24,625 bases of DNA from contig JAGYOC010000321.1 of the NCBI GenBank assembly GCA_018399795.1, positions 1-24,625 on the forward strand, read 5' to 3'. A program made the translations under genes and the position numbers. Shown in pieces: positions 8,580 to 14,880 of this stretch; position 1 is the stretch's first letter, and the number at the start of each line of letters is the position of its first letter. Under the pieces are notes generated by a model. It saw only the letters and a program-made list of their open reading frames with translations, made no database searches and was not told the DNA's origin. The stretch comes from Dehalococcoidales bacterium (lineage in GTDB: Bacteria > Chloroflexota > Dehalococcoidia > Dehalococcoidales > UBA5760).

Positions 8580-9181
8580 CACAGGACAACAAAATGGCTG
8601 GAGCCCGAAAGAATTTTCACGATATTCCTCTACTGGTTACGGTGAGCAAGGTAAAAGAGGAGTGCTATCGTGGTTACAAGGAGGGCGATACCTTCCTGTT
8701 TGAGGATTTCACAAAGACCCCGGCTGGATTCTGTCAAGGGGCTGCTACTGTGCTTTTCCCCTGTCTCTATGCCCTTACCTTTGGTGCGGAATTCAAGTTC
8801 GAGGATAACCCGCGCTCGATACATACCACTTGTCCTGACGGCGGTAAGGTGGAGTTTTTCACCCAGGTTCTCACCAGTTCCGGTGAGATAGAGAAGGGGG
8901 TAAAGAAAGAGAATCATGGGCCAAGTCCCAAGAAGATGATTATAACGGTGGAAGATGTAAATGGCCATTGTGCCTACGGCTACCAGCCTGGAGATAACAT
9001 CGAGGTTACAGGGCTCAAGACTCCAGATGGTTTTTGTGGGGGTGCCTATAATGCCCTTTTCCCGGTTATTTTTGCCCTTAATATGGGAGCCAAATTCCCC
9101 TTTTCTGAGAATGAGAACGAAAATTCAAGGGTTGTTTGCCCCGATAACGGAATAATCCGATTCAGCGTCAGGAGGGTTTAG
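8576..9181 (+). CDS. TIGR04076-type protein with two tandem cysteine-containing repeats, function unknown
   Basis: A 201-residue protein made of two copies of one module, residues about 19-97 and 120-199. Each copy reads as a beta-strand start (LVTVSKV / IITVEDV), a Cys, GY-x-x-GD, a TPxGFCxGA motif, LFPxxxALxxGA and a CPDxG end. Cysteines at 30, 53 and 86 recur at 132, 154 and 188, a repeat offset of about 102; Cys63 is extra. I recognise the module as the small TIGR04076 family, normally a single unit of about 80-100 residues, without known chemistry. Conserved Cys triads suggest metal binding, a redox centre or covalent acyl holding. The start ATG overlaps the upstream stop in ATGA and the next gene begins 2 nt after its stop, so it is embedded in the PKS operon and probably takes part in it. 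Confidence 0.75.
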   Translation: MTQDNKMAGARKNFHDIPLLVTVSKVKEECYRGYKEGDTFLFEDFTKTPAGFCQGAATVLFPCLYALTFGAEFKFEDNPRSIHTTCPDGGKVEFFTQVLTSSGEIEKGVKKENHGPSPKKMIITVEDVNGHCAYGYQPGDNIEVTGLKTPDGFCGGAYNALFPVIFALNMGAKFPFSENENENSRVVCPDNGIIRFSVRRV

Positions 9182-9183
9182 CA

Positions 9184-10446
9184 ATGAGGCGAAGAGTTGT
9201 GGTAACTGGACTGGGAATTATTTCCCCCAATGGTATCGGTAAGGATGCTTTCTGGGAGAACTCGGTTTCGGGAGTATCGGGTGTCAGGCTGGTTACTGAT
9301 TACGACCTATCCCAGTTCCGTTCCCGGATGGCGGCCCAGGTTATCGATTTTGACCCCTTTTCTTTCGGCCTTGACCGTGAGGAAGTAGAACGTATGGATC
9401 GTTATGTGCAGTTTGCCGTGGCCGGGGCACAGAGCGCTGTCGATGATGCTGGAGTAAAGTTCGATGATGAAATCCGGGAAAGGACCGGAGTCTGTCTTGC
9501 CAATGCTATATGCGGTACCCGTTATATGGACGAGGAGTTTTTGAGGGTGACCAACGGTGGCAAGGACCCCATTGACCCCAGCAAGGTACGGCCTCACCTC
9601 TATGACGCATCCATGTTTAATACACCGTCAATAGAGATATCGGCACGCTACCAGTTGAAGGGCATATGTGCCACGGTTTCCACCGGATGTACCGCAGGTA
9701 GCGATGCGGTAGCTGTTGCCTGTGATGCTATTCAGGACGGTATGGCTGATGTCATGATTACTGGAGCTTCCGAGGCTCCGTTATGCCCGATAACCTTTGC
9801 TTCCTTTGATGTGTTGAACGTAATCTCCGCACGGAACGATGATCCAGAAAAGGCATCGCGGCCCTTTGATAGGGAGAGAGACGGGTTTGTTCTCTCCGAG
9901 GGCTGTGGCATACTGGTACTGGAAGAGCTGGGGCATGCCCTGCAACGTGGTGCTCACATCTACTGTGAGCTGACCGGTTTCGGTACATGTTGCAATGCCT
10001 ATCATATGACCGATTTGCCCGAGGATGGTAGCAGTATGGTGCCGTCGATAAGAATTGCCTTGGACGATGCCGGTTTACTGCCCGATGACATAGATTATAT
10101 CAACGCTCACGGGAGCTCTACCAGACAGAACGACGTATTTGAGACCAATGCCTACAAGCAGGTTTTCGGCAGGAAGGCATATGATATTCCAGCCAGCTCT
10201 CTTAAATCTATGGTAGGTCACCCGCTGGCTGCGGCAAACAGCATAGAGCTTGTCGCTGGGGCCCTCACATTTGAAAATAATATTCTTCTCCCGACCATAA
10301 ACCAGGAAGTGCCTGACCCGGCTTGTGACCTTGACTACGTTGCCAACAAAGCACGGGAAAAAAAGGTTGACCATATTTTGAAAACGAGCAGTGGTTTTTC
10401 CGGTGTTCATTCATCAATGATATTGAGTAGGTGGAAACCAAATTGA
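9184..10446 (+). CDS. Type II PKS ketosynthase alpha (KS-alpha)
   Basis: The condensing subunit that pairs with KS-beta and extends an ACP-bound poly-beta-keto chain with malonyl units. It has 420 residues. The nucleophile Cys169 lies in TVSTGCTAGSDAVAVA, very close to the VSTGCTSG signature of aromatic-PKS KS-alpha proteins. His309 (INAHGSSTRQND), Lys341 and His346 (SSLKSMVGHPLAAA) complete the active site. The usual MDRYVQFAVAGAQSAVDDAG helix is at 71-90. The AGGAGGG ribosome binding site lies inside the end of the preceding gene, 9 nt before the ATG. The stop codon overlaps the start of KS-beta, the arrangement typical of KS-alpha/KS-beta pairs, which act as a heterodimer made in equal amounts. 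Confidence 0.93.
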   Translation: MRRRVVVTGLGIISPNGIGKDAFWENSVSGVSGVRLVTDYDLSQFRSRMAAQVIDFDPFSFGLDREEVERMDRYVQFAVAGAQSAVDDAGVKFDDEIRERTGVCLANAICGTRYMDEEFLRVTNGGKDPIDPSKVRPHLYDASMFNTPSIEISARYQLKGICATVSTGCTAGSDAVAVACDAIQDGMADVMITGASEAPLCPITFASFDVLNVISARNDDPEKASRPFDRERDGFVLSEGCGILVLEELGHALQRGAHIYCELTGFGTCCNAYHMTDLPEDGSSMVPSIRIALDDAGLLPDDIDYINAHGSSTRQNDVFETNAYKQVFGRKAYDIPASSLKSMVGHPLAAANSIELVAGALTFENNILLPTINQEVPDPACDLDYVANKAREKKVDHILKTSSGFSGVHSSMILSRWKPN

Positions 10447-11654
10447 ACAGGATAGCGGTAACCGGACTGGGCATAGTAGCTCCTCCAGGGATAGGTAAAG
10501 ATGACTTCTGGAAAAACTTAAGGGAGGTAAAGGATTTTATCTCGCCCATCACCAGTTTTGATGCTTCTGCCTATCCTTCACAACTGGCCGGGCAGGTCAA
10601 GGACCTGCAGACAGGTCACCTTTCCCGCCGTATTTTAAAGAAAATGGACAAATTCTCGGTGATGGCTCTGGTGGCTACCGAGCAGAGCCTCAATGATGCC
10701 GGAATAGACTTGACCAGGGAAGACCCGTACAGTGTTGGTGTGCTCCTGGGGAATACCCTGGGCGGGTGGCTTTATGCCGAGACAGAGTTGCGTGACCTTT
10801 ATCAAGAAGGGCGTGACGGCGTGAGTCCATATAATGCCAGTGCCTGGTTTGCCGCGGCTCCCCAGGGACAGGTATCAATACACTATGGTATCAAGGGTTA
10901 CAGTAAGACGGTGGTTGCTGACCGGTCCGGTTCTTTGATGGCTATCGGATATGCGGTGAGGGTGGTAAGAAACAAAAAGGTTGCTATCGCACTGGCCGGA
11001 GGGACCGAAGCACCGGTTACGCCATATGCCCTGCTCTGTTGTAGCACGGAGGGTTCGCTCTCCCGTGGTCCCTATCGTCCCTTTGATAGGGAACGGGATG
11101 GATTTGTAATAGGTGAAGGTGCGGCAATCGTGACCCTTGAGGATATGGAATCCGCTCGAACCAGGGGGGCCAGGATATACGGTGCTATTACTGGTTTCTG
11201 GTCTTCATGCGACGGTTCTCATCGTATAATGCCGGACCGTAGCGGTGTGGGATTGGCCAAGGCGATAAGGAAAACCCTGGACAGCGCTGGATATCTCCCC
11301 ACCGATATTGATTACATCTGTGCCGATGGTGCGGCGACATGGATTGGTGACTTGAGTGAGACCAGGGCAATAAGAGAGGTATTTGGCGATTATGCCGAGG
11401 AATTGCCTGTCAGTGCTCCGAAGTCAATGTACGGGCATCTGCTGGGGGCATCGGGGGCTGTTGACCTGGTCAGTACTCTTCTGTCTATGCGGGATGGGGT
11501 GATCCTGCCCACGATAAACTATCGTACCGAAGATCCGGAGTGTAATCTGGATTATGTACCCAATGAGGTCAGGGTCAAGGAGGTTAACAAGGCCCTCATT
11601 ATCTCACGTGGCCGGGGTGGCATAAACACTGTTCTGGCCGTAGAAAGGAGCTGA
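10443..11654 (+). CDS. Type II PKS ketosynthase beta / chain length factor (KS-beta)
   Basis: KS-beta lacks condensing activity and forms the heterodimer with KS-alpha that shapes the chain-length tunnel. The 403-residue protein aligns with the KS-alpha encoded before it, but the nucleophile segment is VVADRSGSLMAIGYA, with Arg161 (codon CGG at 10923) where KS-alpha has Cys and actinomycete factors usually have Gln. The first catalytic His becomes Asp295 in ICADGAATWIGD, as in known factors (ADGAG). Lys327 and His332 (APKSMYGHLLGASGA) remain. The start chosen is TTG at 10443, with AGGTGG 9 nt upstream and a TTGA overlap with the previous stop. A GTG at 10431 would add four residues with poorer ribosome binding. 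Identity as KS-beta is strong; chain length cannot be predicted. Confidence 0.92.
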   Translation: MNRIAVTGLGIVAPPGIGKDDFWKNLREVKDFISPITSFDASAYPSQLAGQVKDLQTGHLSRRILKKMDKFSVMALVATEQSLNDAGIDLTREDPYSVGVLLGNTLGGWLYAETELRDLYQEGRDGVSPYNASAWFAAAPQGQVSIHYGIKGYSKTVVADRSGSLMAIGYAVRVVRNKKVAIALAGGTEAPVTPYALLCCSTEGSLSRGPYRPFDRERDGFVIGEGAAIVTLEDMESARTRGARIYGAITGFWSSCDGSHRIMPDRSGVGLAKAIRKTLDSAGYLPTDIDYICADGAATWIGDLSETRAIREVFGDYAEELPVSAPKSMYGHLLGASGAVDLVSTLLSMRDGVILPTINYRTEDPECNLDYVPNEVRVKEVNKALIISRGRGGINTVLAVERS

Positions 11655-11658
11655 GAAT

Positions 11659-11898
11659 ATGCTGGATAACAACGGAGAAAAGATCAGGGGGTTTTTCGCC
11701 CAATTCCTTGATATGGAGGCGGGAGAGATAGATTCTGGTGCCAATCTGAGAGATGATCTTGAAATGGACTCTACGGAGACACTGGAATTTATTGTGGCGC
11801 TGGAGCGGGAGTTCAACATAAAGATCAGTGATGGCGAGGTTACCAACCGTCATAGTGTCCTTGATGTAGTGAAGACTGTAGAGGGGAAGCTGGGCTGA
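11659..11898 (+). CDS. Acyl carrier protein of the type II PKS
   Basis: A 79-residue acidic carrier protein that carries the growing chain on a phosphopantetheine arm. The four-helix ACP pattern is visible, with the attachment Ser38 in DLEMDSTETLEFIVALE (33-49). The residue after Ser is Thr where Leu is usual (DSL), a small departure also found in some PKS carriers. The acidic helix II that docks on ketosynthases follows directly. The gene begins 4 nt after the KS-beta stop, with AGGAG inside the end of KS-beta, and its stop overlaps the next ATG (TGATG). KS-alpha, KS-beta and ACP in this order form the minimal PKS. No phosphopantetheinyl transferase gene is in the window. Confidence 0.93.
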   Translation: MLDNNGEKIRGFFAQFLDMEAGEIDSGANLRDDLEMDSTETLEFIVALEREFNIKISDGEVTNRHSVLDVVKTVEGKLG

Positions 11899-12704
11899 TG
11901 AAGATTATTGACCTGAGTCTTCCCATTGATGATTCAGTTTTCGAGCCTCATCCTTTGAAGATAGAAAGATGGGAGCACAGGAGTGGAGGGGATCGTTTCG
12001 GGCGCCTCTGGGCGAGATTACAAGGGTTCCGGGGCCGCCTGAAGTACATCATGGGGAAGGAGCGTATTACTCGCGATTCATTTCCGGATGGCCAGTTCTT
12101 GTCTCTGGAAAGGGTTAATGCCACTGTTCACCATGGCACTCACCTTGATGCTCCCTATCACTATGGCCCCCTATCAGAGGGAAGAGAGGCCAAGAAGATC
12201 GAGAATATTCCTCTGGAGTGGTGCTACGGTGACGGCGTGATACTGGACTGTTCTCATAAAGAGCCGGGGAGTGTTATTACCAGAGAAGATATGGAGGCGG
12301 CCGTTAGTGCTTTGTCCTATCGGATAAAGCCGATGGATATCGTCCTGATTCATACTGGGTCCGACAGGCTGTGGGGAACGAGGAAGTATTTTTCCCATTA
12401 TGTCGGGGTAAGCCGTGAAGCGCTTGCCTTTGTTTTGGACTTTAAAGTTAAGGTGGTCGGGATTGATGCCTTCAGCTTTGACCGGCCTATGTACAGAATG
12501 GTGGCCGATTTTCTCCGCACCAAGAACAGCGATTACCTATGGCCGGCTCACTTTTACGGAAGGGAGAAGGAGTATTGCCATATTGAGAGGCTGACCAATC
12601 TTGATAAGGTTCCCTCACCCTACGGTTTCCGGGTATCCTGTTTCCCAGTCAAGATAAAGGATGTTGGAGCTTCCGCGGTAAGGGCGGTGGCTATTATCGA
12701 GTAA
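11898..12704 (+). CDS. PF04199 cyclase family protein (kynurenine formamidase-like metal-dependent fold), putative polyketide cyclase
   Basis: A 268-residue protein with the metal-binding signature HxGTHxDxPxH at His78-His88 (VHHGTHLDAPYH), preceded by the family start IIDLSLPI. Downstream are LIHTGSDRLWG (150-160) and the VVGIDAFSFD segment (186-195). Members are hydrolases such as kynurenine formamidase, and related proteins occur in type II PKS clusters as later-ring cyclases; I recall this from daunorubicin- and oxytetracycline-type clusters, not checked here. An insertion at about 25-60, rich in Arg and Gly, may shape the pocket. It is translationally coupled to the ACP and followed 16 nt later by the aromatase gene with a perfect AAGGAGGT site. 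A second- or third-ring cyclase is the favoured role; a hydrolase releasing the chain from ACP is an alternative. Confidence 0.85.
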   Translation: MKIIDLSLPIDDSVFEPHPLKIERWEHRSGGDRFGRLWARLQGFRGRLKYIMGKERITRDSFPDGQFLSLERVNATVHHGTHLDAPYHYGPLSEGREAKKIENIPLEWCYGDGVILDCSHKEPGSVITREDMEAAVSALSYRIKPMDIVLIHTGSDRLWGTRKYFSHYVGVSREALAFVLDFKVKVVGIDAFSFDRPMYRMVADFLRTKNSDYLWPAHFYGREKEYCHIERLTNLDKVPSPYGFRVSCFPVKIKDVGASAVRAVAIIE

Positions 12705-12720
12705 TAAAGGAGGTGTAATA

Positions 12721-13161
12721 ATGGGACATACGGTAAACTCTATTCTGATCAAGGCACCTTATGAAAAGGTGTTCGATATCTCCAACAATATTGAGAGGTG
12801 GACGGAGCTATTCGGTGGTGAATATACCGATGCCAGGGTGTTGAAAAAGGAGGGGAACAAGATAACCTTCCAGTTGACCAATGACGAGGGCAATTCCTGG
12901 CAATCATTTCGGCTTCTGTTCAAGGACTATTACTTCACCTATGCTCAAAAGATGGAACCGACGTTTCCCTTCAAACACATGAAGATCATCTGGCTCTATA
13001 CTCCCCAACCGGAGGGGATAAACTTGACCTGGATTCAGGACTTCACCATGGCTGACGGTGCCAAGTTCAACGATGAGCAGGTTGAGGGCTTTATTAACAA
13101 GCATTCTCGGGAGAACCTCGAGATTTTCAAAAAGGTGATAGAGAGGGAAGCAGAGGGTTAA
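12721..13161 (+). CDS. TcmN/WhiE-VI-like polyketide aromatase/cyclase (single SRPBCC domain)
   Basis: Such proteins bind the nascent poly-ketone in a START-like cavity and direct first-ring closure and aromatisation. This 146-residue protein is one domain and follows the family pattern throughout: VNSILIKAPYEKVFDISNNI (5-24), WTELFGGEY (27-35), PFKHMKIIWLY (83-93), LTWIQDFTM (102-110) and the C-terminal helix FINKHSRENL (124-133). Trp27, Phe31 and Tyr35 correspond to cavity residues of TcmN. The catalytic Arg of TcmN (R69 in the WSWVSER segment, from memory) falls on Leu66 here, whereas Arg64 sits two positions earlier (SWQSFRLLF). This may mean a shifted acid/base or different ring chemistry. 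A perfect AAGGAGGT site precedes the ATG. It is coupled to the cyclase before and the ketoreductase after (3-nt gap). Confidence 0.9.
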   Translation: MGHTVNSILIKAPYEKVFDISNNIERWTELFGGEYTDARVLKKEGNKITFQLTNDEGNSWQSFRLLFKDYYFTYAQKMEPTFPFKHMKIIWLYTPQPEGINLTWIQDFTMADGAKFNDEQVEGFINKHSRENLEIFKKVIEREAEG

Positions 13162-13164
13162 ATT

Positions 13165-13938
13165 ATGGGTAAATTACAGGGTAAGACGGCAGTTGTTACC
13201 GGAGCCAGCCGGGGTATAGGCCAGTCGGTTTCCAGGGCGCTGGCGGGTGAAGGAATGGACCTGGTTCTCGCCGCAAGGGGGGAGGAAATGCTGAAGGAGG
13301 TGGCAGAGAGCCTGTCTCGGGAATGTGGAGTGCGGGTTTTGCCGGTGGTCTGTGATATCACCAGGCAGGCTGATCTGGAAAACCTGGCCAGCAATGCTAT
13401 CGGGGAATTTGGTAAGATAGATGTCTTGATAAACAGTGCGGGAGTGAGCAGCCAGTATCCCTTTCCCGAACAGCCGCTGGAAGATATCGCCAAGTTGATG
13501 TACACCAATTACTTCGGGGCGGTTATGCTCACACGTCTTATGGTTAACCACTTTATGGAAAATAGGGGCGGTGCCATTATCAATATAACCTCGGGCTCTA
13601 CACTAGTGGATCCGCCACCGAGAAATTTCATTGTGTATTCCTCATTGAAACGTGCCCTGAATGCATTTAACAAGGGCCTTTTCTGGGAAGTAAGGGACTA
13701 TGGAATCAAGGTAACCTCGATAATGCCGGGAGTAACCGACACGGCTCTGACGGGTGGGCTTACCGAGATTTCGGTGGATAAATCACGGCTGATTCAAACC
13801 TCTGTAATAGAGGACGCGGTAAAATTTGCCCTCTCTGTCCCGGCCAATGTTTGCCCGTTGGAGATCTCGGTTATTAATCAGCGTACTCCCTGGACAAAAC
13901 CGGTAATTCCCTACCGCCAGGAGCACCCCGAAGAATGA
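13165..13938 (+). CDS. SDR-family ketoreductase of the PKS locus
   Basis: A classical short-chain dehydrogenase/reductase of 257 residues, expected to reduce one ketone of the ACP-bound chain with NAD(P)H. The cofactor motif is TGASRGIG (12-19), the structural NSAG is at 90-93, with Asn115, the catalytic serine in ITSGS (141-145), and Tyr158 and Lys162 in VYSSLKRAL. The MPGVTDTAL stretch (187-195) and a FabG-like C-terminus with EISVINQR are present. Arg16 after GAS favours NADPH, as in FabG and actIII-type ketoreductases. A GAGGG site sits about 8 nt upstream. Its stop overlaps the following ATG in ATGA. A ketoreductase together with a single-domain aromatase is unlike non-reducing tetracenomycin-type systems and resembles R1128-type reducing ones. 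Confidence 0.9.
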   Translation: MGKLQGKTAVVTGASRGIGQSVSRALAGEGMDLVLAARGEEMLKEVAESLSRECGVRVLPVVCDITRQADLENLASNAIGEFGKIDVLINSAGVSSQYPFPEQPLEDIAKLMYTNYFGAVMLTRLMVNHFMENRGGAIINITSGSTLVDPPPRNFIVYSSLKRALNAFNKGLFWEVRDYGIKVTSIMPGVTDTALTGGLTEISVDKSRLIQTSVIEDAVKFALSVPANVCPLEISVINQRTPWTKPVIPYRQEHPEE

Positions 13939-14843
13939 TTTTCGATGCGCATACTCACCGGCTACCCGAAGAAATCATTGCCAATTCCCACTTCTATTCC
14001 AGAGCCTGGGGGGATATCGAGAACCAGATCAAGGTTATGGACGAACACCGTATTGATAGGAGCCTGATAGTATATCCTACCAATGATGCCTATCGGAAAA
14101 TGGGTGGCCTTAAGGAGGTGGCCCGGATATACAATGACTATATTGCCGGTGTGATGAAGATGTATCCGGAGCGGCTTATGGGGGCGGCTATTCTTCCTGT
14201 GGACGAACCACAGGAAATGGTTCGGGAGTTTGAGCGAGCGACGCAGGGGCTTGGTTTTCGTGCTCTCTCTCTGGCTACTAGCTTTGATGGGATATATCTT
14301 GATGACGAGAGGTTTTTGCCCCTCTACGATAGATTGGAGGCAGAGGGTATACCTGTTTTTGTCCACCCACAAACCATCAATCCGATCGGTTATGAGCGGG
14401 TAAGGGACCCTCTACTTACGCCGGTAATCGAGTTTGTCTTTGATACCACGATATGTATCGGTAAATTGATTATGGCCGGTACACTGAGGCGATTCCCCGA
14501 ACTCAAGCTTGTTTTTGCCCATTTTGGAGGAGTAACTCCCTTTATAAAGGAGAGATTCGATAGTATCTACCGTATGCTCAGAGGAAGGGGCATCGTTAAG
14601 GACCTGCTCGCCCCGCCCGGCGATTATCTGAAACGGATATATATTGATACCAGCGGTGTTACATCCCGTCATGCTCTGATGTGTACCAGGGATATGGTTG
14701 GTTCAGAGCGCATTTTATGGGGCAGCGATTATCCGGGCAATTCCGATATCCCCGCTTCTGCAAGTGCTATAGAGGAACTGGATATACCGCAAAGCGAAAA
14801 AGAAGCGATAATGGGGATGAACATGGCAAGGCTGCTCGCATGA
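13935..14843 (+). CDS. Amidohydrolase-2 family protein, ACMSD-type decarboxylase candidate
   Basis: A TIM-barrel metal enzyme of 302 residues. The metal ligands are visible: His6 and His8 (FDAHTH), His144 (VFVHPQ), His196 (VFAHFGG) and Asp265 (LWGSDYP), the set seen in PF04909 proteins related to ACMSD, resorcylate and 5-carboxyvanillate decarboxylases. In fungal 6-methylsalicylate pathways a relative of this family decarboxylates the aromatic polyketide acid. By analogy this last gene of the operon could remove the carboxyl group left after chain release. A lactonase or hydrolase role is the alternative. The gene overlaps the ketoreductase by four bases (ATGA), so it belongs to the same transcript. 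The next gene is convergent, which ends the cluster here. Confidence 0.88.
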   Translation: MIFDAHTHRLPEEIIANSHFYSRAWGDIENQIKVMDEHRIDRSLIVYPTNDAYRKMGGLKEVARIYNDYIAGVMKMYPERLMGAAILPVDEPQEMVREFERATQGLGFRALSLATSFDGIYLDDERFLPLYDRLEAEGIPVFVHPQTINPIGYERVRDPLLTPVIEFVFDTTICIGKLIMAGTLRRFPELKLVFAHFGGVTPFIKERFDSIYRMLRGRGIVKDLLAPPGDYLKRIYIDTSGVTSRHALMCTRDMVGSERILWGSDYPGNSDIPASASAIEELDIPQSEKEAIMGMNMARLLA

Positions 14844-14880
14844 GCATTGTAAGACTAGTACCACTTAGCGGTCAATGCTC
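14842..14880. terminator. Inverted repeat between the convergent PKS operon and mtnP
   Basis: GAGCATTG (14842-14849) and CAATGCTC (14873-14880) form a perfect 8-bp stem with a 23-nt loop, and overlap the stop regions of both convergent genes. There is no T-run, so it is at most a weak bidirectional end hairpin. Confidence 0.35.

Larger units (their letters stand above)
3487..14843 (+). other. Type II polyketide synthase gene cluster, twelve co-directional genes
   Basis: Gene order is KS, DegV, AOR, PanE-like, TIGR04076-like, KS-alpha, KS-beta, ACP, PF04199 cyclase, TcmN-like aromatase/cyclase, SDR and amidohydrolase. From the AOR gene onward every junction is an overlap or a gap of at most 16 nt: TGATG overlaps at AOR/PanE and ACP/cyclase, ATGA overlaps at PanE/TIGR04076 and SDR/amidohydrolase, and a TTGA overlap at KS-alpha/KS-beta. 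This indicates one translationally coupled transcript. The first two genes are spaced by 53 and 76 bp and separated from the rest by a hairpin. KS-alpha with a catalytic-dead KS-beta, an ACP and a TcmN-type aromatase together are diagnostic of aromatic polyketide synthesis as opposed to fatty acid synthesis. No acyltransferase, phosphopantetheinyl transferase, transporter, oxygenase or regulator is present. Confidence 0.85.

Noticed and set aside
3487..11898. Interpretation of the locus as a second fatty acid synthase set
   Set aside because: KS-beta lacks the nucleophile, there is no dehydratase or enoyl reductase, and TcmN-like aromatase and PF04199 cyclase genes are linked; this fits aromatic polyketide synthesis.
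13962..14372. Open frame of 136 codons opposite the amidohydrolase gene
   Set aside because: The plus-strand protein has all metal ligands and is coupled to its neighbour; the antisense frame shows no recognisable domain.
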